NCBI GenBank assembly: GCA_905221605.1
Contig: CAJNDS010002760.1
Span: 161,501-225,500 of the forward strand
Length of the DNA: 64,000 nucleotides
Direction: 5' to 3'
From: Symbiodinium natans
Taxonomy: Eukaryota; Sar; Dinophyceae; Suessiales; Symbiodiniaceae
The notes under the pieces were generated by a model. That model was not told the origin of the DNA. It ran no database searches and saw only the letters and a program-made list of their open reading frames with translations. Made by a program: the position numbers and the translations under genes. Shown piece after piece: positions 20,441-31,631 of the stretch; position 1 is the stretch's first letter; every line of letters begins with the position of its first letter.

Positions 20441-20500
20441 AAAGTGGAGGTGGAGGATGAAGGACAGGGCTGGTCCATCAACTTGGGCCTGCGCGAGGAC
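20441..20500 (+). CDS. Unassigned exon candidate (KVEVEDEGQGWSINLGLRED)
   Basis: 20 open codons between a CCCTAAA array and a poly-C run. AAAAGTGGAGG occurs at 20323-20333 and again at 20440-20450, bracketing a 105-base telomere-like insert and suggesting a spliced exon pair. Confidence 0.42.
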
Positions 20501-20589
20501 CCCCCCCCCCCCCCCCCCCCGGGAACTTGACAGGAGGGTTTAGGGGTTTAGGGTTTAGGGTTTAGGGTTCAGGGTTCAGGGTTTAAGGT

Positions 20590-20690
20590 TTCGGGGTTTA
20601 GGGGTTTAGGGGTTTTGGGGTTTTGGGGTTTTGGGGTTTTGGGGTTTTGGGGTTTTGGGGTTTTGGGGTTAGGGGTTTAGGGGTTTAGGG
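20590..20690 (+). repeat. GGGGTTTT octamer array
   Basis: At least eight units of GGGGTTTT, embedded between GGGGTTTA units; another local variant of the telomere-like motif. Confidence 0.92.
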
Positions 20691-21031
20691 GTTGAGGGGT
20701 TTAGCGGTTTAAGGGTGCAAGGGTTCAGGGTTCAGAAGTTCTAAGTGTTGAGGGGTTCCATAGGTTTTGGGTTCTTCAGGTAGGAACCCCATATGGTATC
20801 TACCTACTGTGTCTTGCTGGGACTCATAGAGGATCCCTTGAGTTGACAGTCCTGGGTTTGTAGGGTTTCCGGTTTTGGGTTAAGGTGGCTGAGGGTTTTT
20901 TAAGCGAGAAGGACCCAAGGAGCCCAATACCGCATAATTAAGAAGTAGACCTCAATTTATAAAGAGATACTTAGTCTGATTTAAGGTATATTCCTTAATT
21001 AAGTGGTATTGAGCTCTTTGGGGACTTCAGA

Positions 21032-21303
21032 GGATCAGACAGCAAGGGCAGCCGAGCAGGAAGAAAGCGCTGGAACTGCAACCGGGCCTACCTGCAAGGA
21101 CAGATAGCTTGGGAGGTTCCCCCTTATAGGGTTTAGGGTTTAGGGTTTAGGGTTTAGGGTTTAGGGTTTAGGGTTTAGGGGATTGTACTATGATTCCTAT
21201 TAAGGACTGTTAGTACAAGCGGGGACCATCCCAACAGATCGCCGAAAAGGAGCACATGGAGTGCAAGAGCCGTCGCAGATCGCACGTTCACCGATATGTG
21301 GAT
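21032..21303 (+). CDS. Two-exon candidate split by a MITE intron (KRWNCNRAYLQGQIA / EKEHMECKSRRR)
   Basis: Exon parts 21032-21106 and 21238-21303. The first reads KGSRAGRKRWNCNRAYLQ then GQIA; the second reads QIAEKEHMECKSRRR to HRYVD. Removing the family 1 MITE between the repeated ACAGAT(A/C)GC motifs joins them in frame. Basic and probably nucleic-acid-binding, but no family recognised. Confidence 0.5.
21109..21233 (+). mobile_element. MITE-like family 1, copy 3: forms an intron and is split by a TTTAGGG array
   Basis: Left end TTGGGAGGTTCCCCCTTATA, right end GACTGTTAGTACAAGCGGGG then ACCATCCCAA. The left arm is interrupted at 21127-21180 by about eight TTTAGGG units. ACAGATAGC (21100-21108) and ACAGATCGC (21234-21242) flank it, and removing the element joins two open frames. 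Confidence 0.75.
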
Positions 21304-21736
21304 GTTTACGAAAATAGGGGACCCCCAATATAGATCCTCAAATAGTAGGATCCCCTATAGTAAAGACTCCAATAAGGTACACCCAATATCGTAAACCCCC
21401 ATGCAGTTCCGCGGTGCAGCAGGATTCCCCACGGAAGAATTTCGCTCGGCAGGCCGTGCTCGCGAGCACGATCCCATATGGCTGCCGATCTGGGGTTTCC
21501 GACATGAAGGGTACGGTATTTTGGGCCCCTCCTACAAGGGACTCCGATTATTTAGGTGGGGTGTATTTTGGGGATCCCCTATTTTCGTAAACCCCCGCTT
21601 CGTCCGGTTTTTGTCTGCCCACGCCATTCCTACACAGCTGCGTAAACCTCTTCTGGGTTTAGGGTTTAGGCTAGGGTTTAGGTTTAGGGTTTAGGATTTA
21701 GGGCTGTAATCCTTTTGAGCGCTTTTGAAATGTCCC

Positions 21737-21808
21737 TGCCGACCTCCCGGGGGAGGAGCCGGATCTCGATGAGCAGCACCACCCTTCCGGCATCAAGGCC
21801 ACCGACAT
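21737..21808 (+). CDS. Unassigned exon candidate (ADLPGEEPDLDEQHHPSG)
   Basis: 24 open acidic codons between G-rich and C-rich telomere-like arrays in the order seen around UBA2 exons. Confidence 0.3.
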
Positions 21809-22400
21809 ACCCCAAACCCTAAACCCTAAACCCTAACCCCTAACCCCTAAACCCCTAAACCCCTAAACCCTAAACCCTAAAAACCCTAAACCCTAAACCC
21901 TAAACCCGAAGCTGTAAACAGGAAGGCTTCGGCCCAAGGAGGGGCGGGAATTGCTGGGGCTACTGGAGGGAGAACAACCCCCCATTCATGGTTTAGGATT
22001 TGGGGTTTAGGGTTTGGGGCTTAGGGTTTAGGTTAGGCTTTTGGGTTTAGGGCTGAGTATCTAGGATCCAGAGAAGGCCCTTATTCCCTTTGAGGGCTCC
22101 CTTAAGCGTCCCTTTAAACCAAAAAGGACACCCTTTTTATTCCTCGGTTCCTCCTGGGCCTAGGTTCTGTACATGTATATTGCACAGTCGGATCTAGTGT
22201 AATGTCGTAACCATGCAAACAATGCAAATGAAGCACACATCAAGCAAGCGAGACCATGCTTACCAATGATACAGTACATATTTACAAATACCTGGACCCC
22301 CAAAGTATGTACAAAAAGACTAGGCCCAAAACCCGTAAAAGGGCCAGTATCTTGCATACCTTAGGGGTTTAGTTAATAAACATGAAACAATAAACAACAG

Positions 22401-22486
22401 TTTCCTCCTTCCGGGAGCGACTACTGGTCCCTGAGATACTGCGGGTAGCTGAAGACGGCAATGTCGGGGAGAGGAGCTGGGGACCG
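22401..22486 (+). CDS. Unassigned internal exon (FRERLLVPEILRVAEDGNVG)
   Basis: 86 bases bounded by AACAACAG and CCG|GTAACA. The frame SSFRERLLVPEILRVAEDGN is open throughout and looks like a soluble domain. No family recognised. Confidence 0.5.
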
Positions 22487-23330
22487 GTAACAGCCCTAAA
22501 CCCTAAACCCTAAACCCTAAACCCTAAACCCTATAAACCCTAAACCCATCCGCGCGCAAGACAGCACGAGCTGCCGGACATCTGCCTTCCCATCCGAACT
22601 GGCAGCACACGCAACCTTGGAACCCTGAACCTTTAGGGTTTAGGGTTTAGAGTTTAGGGTCTAGGGTTTAGGGTTTAGGGTTTAGGGTTTAGCGTTTAGG
22701 GTTTAGGGTTTAGGGTTCCAAAACCTCTGAAGAACCCTTGAGCTCTTGAATTAAAGGCCCAGACCCACAACAAACCCTGAACCCTAAACCCTAAACCCGA
22801 AACCCTAAACCCGAAACCCTAAACCCTAAACCCCCCAACAAATCCCGTAACCGGAAGGTCGAAGCGGGAGCTGACGCAGGTGAGGCAGCTGCCAAGGCTG
22901 GGGTTTGGGGCCTGGGGCTTGGGTCTTGGCGGGTCTTGGGGCTTGGGGTTTAGGGTTTCGGGTTTGGGGCCTGGGGCTTGGGTCTTGGCGTTTAGGGTCT
23001 TGGGGCTTGGGGCTTAGGGCTTGGCGTTTGGGGCTTAGGGTTTAGGGTTTGGGGCTTGGGGTTTCGGGTTTAGGGTTTAGGGGTTAGGGTTTCGGGTTTG
23101 GGGCTTGGGGCTTGGGGCTTGAGGTTTGGGGTTTAGGGTTTGGTTTGGGGTTTAGGGTTTGGGGGTTTAGAGGTTTGGGGTTTTGGGTTTAGGGCCAGTT
23201 TAGGGTTTGGAGTTTAGGGTTTAGGGTTTGGGGTCTGGGGTCTGGGGTTTAGGGTTTGGGCTTCAGGGATATAGGGTCTAGGGTTCGGGGCTTAGGGTTT
23301 GGGGTTTAGGGTTCGGGGTTTAGGGTTTAG

Positions 23331-23425
23331 TGGAGTGCCAATCATAGACAGGTGCACTATCATTCGGACCCATGTGCTTTCTTCAGCTTCAACGTGCAAC
23401 CATTTGCTCCCAGTTCTTTACCAAA
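23331..23425 (+). CDS. Unassigned exon candidate (QVHYHSDPCAFFSFNVQPF)
   Basis: About 31 open codons following GTTTAG. The aromatic-rich, non-repetitive peptide is unlike the surrounding low-complexity translations. Confidence 0.4.
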
Positions 23426-23564
23426 CCTCAGACCCTAAACCCTAAAACCTTTTATACATCCTCGCCAAGAAGCTTACTCCCCTAAACATTAAACCCTAAA
23501 CCCTAAACCCCCCTATTCCCTAAACCCTAAACCCCTACGCCTCCAAACCGCATCGACTGGCCAG

Positions 23565-23624
23565 GACATGGCTGACAAGAAGCGGAAGGCAGATGAAGAG
23601 GCTGCAGAGGCTCCTATGCTGTAG
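23565..23624 (+). CDS. Terminal exon candidate, lysine/glutamate-rich C-terminus
   Basis: Follows GGCCAG. Reads DMADKKRKADEEAAEAPML then TAG, resembling a hydrophilic C-terminal tail with a KKRK patch. It would close a gene whose earlier exons lie in 19-23.5 kb. Confidence 0.42.
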   Translation, partial: DMADKKRKADEEAAEAPML

Positions 23625-23808
23625 CTATACACCTTTCCACCCCGACCCCCTACAGTACCCTAAACCCCCCCCCCCCCTAAACCCCCAAACCTTCAAACGC
23701 CCTCGACCGGCTCAAGAATTCCCTGGGCCCTAAACCCTAAACCCTAAACCCTAAACCCGAAACCTTAATCCCTAAACCCTAAACCCTAAACCCTAAACCG
23801 GTATAAGT

Positions 23809-23884
23809 ATGCTTGCCATCCTCGGAACCCTTACCCATGAAACCTCCAAGTTGCGTCGGCTCCTTCCCCCTTGGGGTTTCTCAG
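23809..23884 (+). CDS. Exon candidate with a consensus donor (MLAILGTLTHETSKLRRLL)
   Basis: Open frame starting at an ATG (23809) and ending CTCAG|GTAAGC, the best donor in this part of the window. It could be a first or an internal exon. Confidence 0.38.
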
Positions 23885-24350
23885 GTAAGCAAACCACAGT
23901 AGCCTAGCAATAAAAGGGGTTTAGGGTGTAGGGTGTAGGGTGTAGGGTTTAGGGTTTAGGGTTTCTATCTGATGGTTCAGCCAATGACACAGTGTTTAGG
24001 GGTGCGCCATGTGCCCATTTTGGGGTCCTTGTTCCTTCCATATTATGGTGGTTTCCGAAATCGGGGTGCCTTGTTGGGGTCCTTATCTTAAGAGAATCCG
24101 ACTATTGGGGGTCTATTTTAGGGGTTCCCAATTTTCGTAAACCGTGAAAACTGTAGGCCCCCAAGGGTCCGCCCCCCCCCCCCCCCCCCCCCCAAACCCT
24201 AAACCCTAAACCCTAAACCTTAAACCCTAAACCTTAAACCCTAAACCCTAAACTCTAAACCCTGAACCCTGAACCCTGAACCCTAAACCCTAAACCCTAA
24301 ACCAAAAACCCTAAGCCCTGGCACGCCCGAAACCCGGGAACCCTCACCAG

Positions 24351-24407
24351 GCCACGGCCGCGAAGAAGGCGGTTCTGGATGCCAACACCGTCTCTCTGGA
24401 TGCTTGG
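24351..24407 (+). CDS. Unassigned internal exon (ATAAKKAVLDANTVSLDAW)
   Basis: 57 bases bounded by CTCACCAG and TGG|GTAGGG, 19 codons, CCCTAAA array upstream and TTTAGGG array downstream, as around the UBA2 exons. Confidence 0.48.
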
Positions 24408-25081
24408 GTAGGGCACTGGTATACCCTTTTGGGTTTAGGGTTTAGGATTTAGGATTTAGGGTTTAGGGTTTAGGGTTTAGGGCTTGTTTGGGGGTTCTAG
24501 GTTCCCTTAGAAAGTCACACCCCCTTCCCCCCCCCCCCCAAACAAAAAGAAGCAAAACACATATTGTGGCCACTGGGCTACCCCTGGGCTCCTACCAAGG
24601 ACGACTGATCTGCGCTCTGAGTGGTGCCGACATCACCTCCGAAAGTGCCTCACAAGCCCCGCGGTCCGAACTCAAGCCCTAAAACATCGTACCCGAAGGC
24701 CCGAAAGGAAGATTCCTCCATCTATATAGGGATCCTTTATATGATTTGAGCTATATTCCTTAATTAAAGGGTATTGGGCTCGTGGCCCCAACCCCTGTAA
24801 GCGTCATATTGGTGCTTCTACGGCCAGTTCGGAGTGGACCCTAAACCCTAAGCCCTAAACTCTGTGGCACAAGTACGCTTTGGGGTTGTATTTTGGAGAC
24901 GCTGCTGAACCCTAAACTCTAAACCCTAAATTCAGCAATGTCCTGTAAAGGCAAGCTATACCGCCAATGCCTGATCCCTGTTAGGGTTTCGGGTTTAGGG
25001 GGTTAGGGTTTAGGGTTTAGGGTTTAGGGTTTAGGGTTTAGGGTTTAGGGTTTAGGGTTTAGGAGCCTCAGCCCTAAACGC

Positions 25082-25180
25082 TACCAAGCCCGGAAAAAGG
25101 GCACCCAGCTGTTTGACCTCGTATACGCCCACAACAACGAGCACGTGGAGGGGTCCCACTGCACTGTCTGGAGCATCGCA
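25082..25180 (+). CDS. Unassigned exon (GTQLFDLVYAHNNEHVEG)
   Basis: 33 open codons, YQARKKGTQLFDLVYAHNNE then HVEGSHCTVWSIA, ending GCA|GTGAAA. Codon composition and hydrophobic pattern are protein-like. No family recognised. Confidence 0.48.
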
Positions 25181-25202
25181 GTGAAAGTCTCTCTGGGACC
25201 CA

Positions 25203-25279
25203 GGGTTTAGGGTTTAGGGTTTAGGGTTTAGGGTTTAGGGTTTAGGGTTTAGGGTTTAGGGTTTAGGGTTTAGGGTTTC
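25203..25279 (+). repeat. TTTAGGG array after a candidate exon
   Basis: About eleven perfect heptamers. Confidence 0.93.
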
Positions 25280-25508
25280 GGACAAGGAGGTAACATGTTT
25301 GATAGGGAACGAGGTTGGTTCTTTATGCTCCCGGATTACGTTTTTGGTTTAGGGTGTGGGCTGTGCGGGTTTAGGGCTTTGGAGTTTGTAGTGTTTAGGG
25401 CAACCTTCCCGGTCGAAATGTGTCTGCATGCATTCGATTTCAGGACTTTGGGGTTTTGGAGTGTAGGGTTTTGGAGGTAGCCAGGGGCCCCAGGGGCTGC
25501 CTTTGCAG

Positions 25509-25552
25509 GCAGGCGTATGCTTTGTATGGGGCGAGCCTCTGACTCTGTGCAG
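25509..25552 (+). CDS. Small internal exon candidate (AGVCFVWGEPLTLC)
   Basis: 44 bases between TTTGCAG and GTGCAG|GTGAGC; both splice sites are strong. Two frames are open. Confidence 0.38.
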
Positions 25553-26356
25553 GTGAGCGGGCAAAAAAAAGGGCGCAGCCGGCAGGCATTCAGCTGCCCT
25601 ATCTGATATCTTAGTCGGACGGAAGGAAGGTCGATTAACCCTAACACCCACTCTTAGATTTGGGTTCAGACTTTAGGGTTTAGGGGTTGGGTCTTAGGGT
25701 TTAGGGTTAGGGGTTTGGGGTTTAGGGTTTAGGGTTTAGGTTTTAGGGTTTAGGGTTTGGCCTGGAGGTGCAACCGTGGGGATTTGTAATCCTGAAGCGC
25801 TTCTCTCGAGCAGGCTACTTACACTTTTGACCCAGGTTGCTCGTTTGGGGTTCGGGGTGTAGGGTTTAGGGTTGAGGATTTCGCGTTTGGGGTTTTGGGG
25901 TTTGGGGTTTACGGCCTCTGGGTTCTGGTTCTGAATATGAATCCAGAGACTGGGGTACCATCATTTAGTCCCTGAAAGTGCGATATTTAGGAGGATTTAA
26001 GGTACCCAGCTTCCTAACTCCTTATGAAGAACTCGTAAGTTAAGGAACTGGAACTTAACATGTATCTTTCCGGAATAGCAAGGAATGTCAAATCTTTCTA
26101 TATATATATATATACCCACATTCCCTTGGGAACCAAATGAACCAAAAACTTGGGACCGCGTGCCCTACACTACTCGAATCCTTATTAGGGTATATGAACC
26201 ATACACCCTTTTGGGGCTCACTCGGTTCTCAGGGTATAGTCATGGGTTTAGGGTTTAGGGTTTAGGGTTTTAGGGTTTTAGGGTTTAGGTTTAGGGTTTA
26301 GGGTTCAGGGTTCAGGGTTCAGGGTTCAGGGTTCAGGGTTCAAAGTCATGTTATAG

Positions 26357-26439
26357 CAGTTTTGGGAGGAATGCAGCTGGAAGGGAGAAGCATGCCTTGC
26401 ATCTATTCCGGGGTACAGGGTCACTGTCCAGAATCACAG
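26357..26439 (+). CDS. Unassigned exon candidate (WKGEACLASIPGYRVTVQN)
   Basis: Follows GTTATAG. Reads QFWEECSWKGEACLASIPGY then RVTVQNH. TTTAGGG arrays flank it on both sides. Confidence 0.4.
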
Positions 26440-28053
26440 ATTTTAGGGTTTTAGGGTTTAGGGTTTAGGGTTTAGGGTTTGGGGTTTAGGGTTTAGGGTT
26501 TAGGGTTTAGGGGATGTAAGACCCCAAACCCTCAACCCCAACACCCTGCGACCCTAGAATCCCAAAGGCCCCCCGGACCACCATCCCGATCTTCAAAGAC
26601 CCCTCAAGCTCCAAACCCCAAGAAGCTCTGAGGCATATAGGGTTTAGGGTTTAGGGTTTAGGGTTTAGGGGTTTAGGGCTTAGGGCATTTCTGAAAGCAA
26701 AGCCTCTTTTGGGGTCCTTTTTATGAGGCGGCCCTTGGCACCAAAAGGGACCATAATTTAGAGAACTGACCATGTAGGATTTATAGGGGTTAAGGTTCAG
26801 AGCTTTGGGAGCTTTGGGTGTGAGAGTTTAAGGCTTCGGGGTTCGGACTGTGATTTTTCGGCTTGGAGTTTAGGGTTTAGGGTTTAGGGTTTAGGGTTTA
26901 GGGTTTAGGGTTTGGGGTTTGGGGTTTAGGGCTCACGGTTTAGAAAATCTGCAAACTCTTGTAGGATTTGAACCCAGGCCTGAACCCGAAATGTGCTCTG
27001 ACAGCAGCCCACGGTGGCTTGCAAGTCTCTTTGCGTACGGGTGCCACAGCAGCTCCTATCATGGAGGCCGCAGAGGGTTTTTTTGTTGGGTTTTGAGGCT
27101 TTGGGGTTTCAGGGTTGAGGGCTTAGGACCCTGAACCCTAAAGCCCGAACCCTAAACTCTAAACCCTAACCCTAAACCCTAAACGCTAAACCCTAAACCC
27201 TAAACCCCAAACCCTAAACCGCCCGTATTCTAGAGTTTTGAGTTTCGGGCTCAAGGTCGGGTTCGAATTTTTGGGGGCGCAGGGTGTGGGGAAATAGTGG
27301 TTTACTTTGTCATAGTTGGGTAACCTTTTACATTTTTAAGGGTACTTAAACCCAATAAGGAATATAAATTTAAAAGTTTTAATACTATCCCAACCATGAA
27401 CTAGTTTAGGGTTCAGGGCTTAGGGAGTCAGGGGTTTAGGATTCAGGGACATCGGGTTTAGGGAGTTCCGGGTTCAGGGTTGAAGGTTTGGGGTTCAGGA
27501 CCTCTTTGTCGGCTTAGATTCCTGATTCCTGACGGTATGTTCTTACTTGTCCACCATCATGATTTGCATGAGTGTTCTTGTGATTCTTTCGCAGCCCCAA
27601 ACCCTAGGCCCTAGACCCTAAACCCCGAACCCCAAACCCTAAACCCGAAACCCTAAACCCTAAATCAGAAACCCTAAATCCTACACTGTATCAGCTCTTA
27701 TTGGTGTTGTCAGGGACGCCAAGTTCTGTGTTGAATATGCCAGACCTTTAGGATGCGCAGGGCTTCGGAACTAAGTGTAGTTTCATGGGCCTTAATTTGG
27801 GCCCTTGCCTCCTTGAAAGGGTTCTGAAGTATGGGCCCTTGAGTTGTATAGGGTATATCAAGGGGTCTCTTTTTAAGGGCCCATACGAAGGGACCATGTA
27901 ACTACCCTGAGACGTGAAGCAGGATGCTCCCCATGAAAGCCTCAAACGCTGTGCCAGGTTTAGGGTTTAGGGTTTAGGGCTAGGGTTTCGGTTTGGGGTT
28001 ATGGTTTAGGGATTAGGGCTTAGGGTTTAGGGCTTAGGAGTACGGTTTACCAG

Positions 28054-28134
28054 GATGCCGTGTCGAAAATGGCCAACGTCGACGTCAACGACGTCTTCGC
28101 AAAGCGCATGGCCGAGGCACGTGGACGCAGACTG
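28054..28134 (+). CDS. Unassigned internal exon (ANVDVNDVFAKRMAEARGRR)
   Basis: 81 bases, exactly 27 codons, bounded by TTTACCAG and CTG|GTGAGT, a textbook AG/GT pair. The hydrophilic helix-prone peptide starts DAVSKMANVDVNDV. No family recognised. Confidence 0.55.
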
Positions 28135-28365
28135 GTGAGTTGCTGGGTGGCTAGGGTTTAGGGTTTAGGGTTTAGGGTTTAGGGTTTAGGGCTTCGCAAA
28201 GCATAGGGTTGAGGGAGCCAGAGTGGCCTACCAGGCGTGTGTAGAATATCAATCTTTTCCAAAGCCTCCGGGTTTATTAGGGTTTAGGGTTTAGTGTTTA
28301 GGGTTTAGGGTATAGGGTTTAGGGTTGTTATGGCTACATGACTATATCCATGTCGTTACGTGCAG

Positions 28366-28420
28366 TATAGACAGACAGGGTATGGAGCTGCTAGGTGTGC
28401 TCATCTTGGCTGCAGCTCAG
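28366..28420 (+). CDS. Weak exon candidate (QTGYGAARCAHLGCSS)
   Basis: Follows TACGTGCAG; open for about 18 codons. Confidence 0.28.
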
Positions 28421-28962
28421 GAACTTAGGTTACCCCCCCTCTCCCCAACAGGGTATGTCGTTCATGAAACCTGAACCCTGAACCCGAAACCCTAAACCCT
28501 AAACCCTGAACCCTACACCTTCAACCCTAAACCCTCTTGCTTAGGGTGACTTACCCGCAAGCTCCTTCACTGCAGCCAAGTCAAGCTCCAAAGCATTTGT
28601 AAAGGATTTTCGGGTTTGGGGATCAGGATTTTCGGGTTTAGGATGTTAGGGTTTAGGGTGCTCATGGGCCCAGGCCACTACAGACACAGACACCGACACA
28701 GTGTAGGGTTTGGGGTTTAGTGTTTAGGGTTTGGGGTTTAGGGTTTCAGGTTCGGGGTTTAGCGTTTAGGGTTTGGGGTTTCTGGTTCGGGGTGTGGGGT
28801 TTGGGGTTTTGGGATTGGGATTCAGAGACACACAAGCCCCAAGACAGGAGCACTGCGGCTACCAGCGGCAAGCATGAATGCCTGTTTCAAGTATACCCAC
28901 CCTCTCAGACTCCAACTACCCCCCCCCCCCCCCAAAAAATAAAAATAAAAAAAATAAAGTCG

Positions 28963-29215
28963 GAATAATTACTAGTATAGGGTTTAGGGTTTAGGTTTTA
29001 GGGGTTTAGGGGTTTAGGGGTTTTGGGGTTTAGGGGTTTAGGGGTTTAGGGGTTTCGGGGTTTCGGGGTTTAGGGGTTTAAGGGTTTTAGGGCTTAGGGT
29101 TTAGGGTTTAGGGTGTAGGGTAGTATTCTCTTATGGCCCCTGTACAAAAATTTACTAGAAGAACCTCCCCAGAACCCTGTTTTTGATTATTGCCCCCATG
29201 TAGTAGATCCCTCTC
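28963..29215 (+). mobile_element. MITE-like family 6, copy split by a TTTAGGG array
   Basis: ATAATTACTAGTAT at the left is separated by about 145 bases of TTTAGGG/GGGGTTTA repeats from AGTATTCTCTTATGGCCCCT. TAGTAT is repeated on both sides of the array. Other copies: 42285-42388, 57681-57775 and 60828-60950. Confidence 0.7.
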
Positions 29216-29372
29216 CTAGGGCCTGAACTAGATCGCACAGGGAGCCATTCTGGCTTAGGGCTTGGGGCTTGGGGCTTGGGGCTTAGGGCTTGGGGTTTAG
29301 GGTTTGGGGTTTGGGGTTTGGGGTTTAGATCCGAAACCCTCAATCCTGAAACCTTTGCCGGCCCCCTTTCAG

Positions 29373-30088
29373 GTCCAAGCAGAACTTCAGCAGATGCAGA
29401 AAGTCCAGACGGAGCTAAAGGGCGACCTGTTGACGACACGTTTTGGGGGTTCAGGGTAGGGTTTTTGGGTTGAGGGTTTAGGGTTTGGGGTTTAGGGTTT
29501 AGGGTTTAGGGTGTAGGACAATTTAGGGTTCGGGGTTTAGGGCTTAATCCACCATTATGGGCCCGTCCCTTCTGCTAGCCCCCCCCCCCCCCCCCCCAAC
29601 CCCTAAACCTAAACCGACACGCCCTAAACTCCAACGCCAACTCTCAGTCCCGATGCCTGACCCTGCAAGCCCGACGCCCTAAAGCCTCGAAGCCCCGAAC
29701 CCCTGAACCCCAAACCCTAAACCCTGAACCCCTGAACCCTTGAATCCCTGAACCCTAAACCATAAACCCTCAACCCTCGAAACCCTGAACCCTATAGGCA
29801 AGCCACCCACATGAGCCCCAATGTGTCCCAGCAGACCCTCCGGCAACTTAGAAGCTTGGTAACTTGAGCATAGGTTTAGGCTTTGGGTTTAAGGGTTTAG
29901 GGGTTTAGGGTTTAGGGTTTAGGGTTTAGGGTTTAGTGTTTAGTGTTTAGTGGTTTAGGGTTTAAGGTTTAGGGTTTAGGGTCTAGGGTCCAGGGTTTAG
30001 GGTTCAGGGTTTAGGGTTTAGGGTTTAGGGCAGGGTTTTGTTGTTTGGGTGCTTTGGGTCTCAGGAGCTGAGGGAGCGTGGCAAGTAG
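29373..30088 (+). CDS. Coiled-coil protein C-terminus, three exons
   Basis: Exons 29373-29437, 29798-29858 and 30065-30088. Peptides: VQAELQQMQKVQTELKGDLL, then ATHMSPNVSQQTLRQLRSL, then ELRERGK and TAG. Acceptors CCCTTTCAG, CTATAG and GTCTCAG; donors CAC|GTTTTG and TTG|GTAACT. The phases agree across both junctions, which makes chance less likely. The first exon has a heptad-like Q/L/E pattern. I cannot name the protein; prefoldin-like and ESCRT-like tails are possibilities only. Confidence 0.55.
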
Positions 30089-30870
30089 CTTTCGAGTAGG
30101 GATGCAACATTTGGCCCTAATTGGGGTTATGCTTCTTTTAGCCCTAAACCCTAAACCCTAAACCCTAAACCCTAAACCCTAAACCCTAAACCCTAAACCC
30201 CCTACCTGCTAAGTTTTCTCAGCCCTTGGGGCTTAGGGTTTAGGGTTCCCAGCCGAGGTGAGGAGCAAAGATTCCTGAAATCCATCCAAGGTTTCTCGGC
30301 CTGCTGATAGGTTTAGGGTATAGGGTTTAGGGTATAGGGTTTAGGGTTTAGGGTTTAGGTTGAGGGTTTGGGGCTCATGGTTTATAAGGTTTACGTAGGG
30401 TGCAGGGTGCAGGACTTGGTCCCAGGGGCGTTGGGTCTGTGTTCTGGGCTCTTAGTGGCCTCCTGAGGTGCAAAAAGCGCAGTGGGGAGTGTCAGGGTCC
30501 ACAAACCCTAAACCCAAAGCCCCAAACCTTAAACCCTAAACCCTAAACCCGAATTAAACCCTAAACCCGCCCTTCTTGGGTTAGGTTGGTTGGGTTTAGG
30601 ATTTAATTAGCGTTGAGGGGGTTTAGGCCGTGTGTTTCTACGGTTGTTTCAACTCATTCAGAATCCCTGCACGTCATTGTGGCCTCGCTGGCGCTGAAGC
30701 ACGCTTTCGGGGGGCTTTGGGGTTTAGGGTTTAGGGCTCAGGGTTTTCTACCTCCAGTGCCCCCTTACTCCTGTGTCTAAGCAAGAGCCTCTAAACCCGA
30801 AACACTACACCCTAAACCCTAAACCCTGTAACCCTGTAACCTTGTAACCCTGAAGCCTTTGCATCTGCAG

Positions 30871-30931
30871 CCTCCGCACAAGAGACTCGCACGCTGGAGT
30901 TGGCATGTTGGAGACTCCCTGCCATCCTACA
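30871..30931 (+). CDS. Exon candidate before a MITE (QETRTLELACWRLPAIL)
   Basis: Follows GCATCTGCAG; open, protein-like; directly followed by the family 2 MITE at 30946. Confidence 0.35.
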
Positions 30932-30945
30932 CGGGACCAAACTCT

Positions 30946-31054
30946 GTGGTGCTTTACTGTAACTTTAGATCCTTACCCTTTTGGGGTTCATTGGGTTTCT
31001 TAGTAAGGCAGCTAAAAAATTTCATTTATAGCTACCCTACTAAGTGCAGCCAAG
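30946..31054 (+). mobile_element. MITE-like family 2, copy 4, adjacent to an exon-like island
   Basis: Same family. CCTACA just upstream (30926) recurs just downstream (about 31054), consistent with insertion at the end of the 30871 exon candidate and use as an intron. Confidence 0.72.
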
Positions 31055-31090
31055 CCTACAGGGAGACCCAAGGAACCCTCCAATTGGGGC

Positions 31091-31128
31091 TTGGTAGCCC
31101 AGTGGTACCCTTTACCCTTTTTTGTTTT

Positions 31129-31166
<38 letters not shown>

Positions 31167-31234
31167 GGGGGGGGGGGGGGTGTTTCCGGTTTCCCTTCTA
31201 AAATGACCAACCCAAGAAAGGGTGGCTGCCAAGG
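31091..31234 (+). mobile_element. MITE-like family 3, copy interrupted by poly-G
   Basis: Starts TTGGTAGCCCAGTGGTACCC; the right part contains ACCAACCCAAGAAAGGGTGG. A poly-G tract of about 50 bases (31131-31180) lies inside it. Other copies: 31392-31503, 60998-61199, 62053-62140 and a deleted one at 4134-4221. Confidence 0.7.
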
Positions 31235-31391
31235 GTGGGGGGGGGGGGGCGGGTCATATGAAGCAGGGTTATGATTACTGTTATTGGTGAGTGTATGTAA
31301 GGTTCCTTTTTAATATTGGTGAGTGTATATATTTTGTGTCCTTTTGGGGATACAAGGAATACAAACCGTACTTCATATACCCTTTGCTACT

Positions 31392-31503
31392 GTTGGTAGC
31401 CCAATGGTACCCTTTTTACCATTTTTTGGTTCAAGGCTCCCTTATAAAGTAGCCAACCCAAACCAGGGTGCCCTTATTGCAATATGGCTACTGGGCTACC
31501 AAG
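31392..31503 (+). mobile_element. MITE-like family 3, complete copy
   Basis: Inverted ends TGGTAGCCCAATGGTACCCT and GGCTACTGGGCTACCA, with internal TTATAAAGTAGCCAACCCAA. Confidence 0.78.
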
Positions 31504-31631
31504 TACTACAATCCCTAAAAAGGCACATGGACCATGAACCTTTTCAGGGTTCATTCAGTTCCCCAGGATCTGAGAAGGCTGGTAGGTATAGACGTGATCA
31601 TGAGCATTATTCGTGCACAATCTTCATATAG

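Noticed and set aside
26925-26990. Possible tRNA on the minus strand (GGTTCAAATCC, B-box-like)
   Set aside because: No A box, no anticodon arm and no pairing acceptor stem around it.
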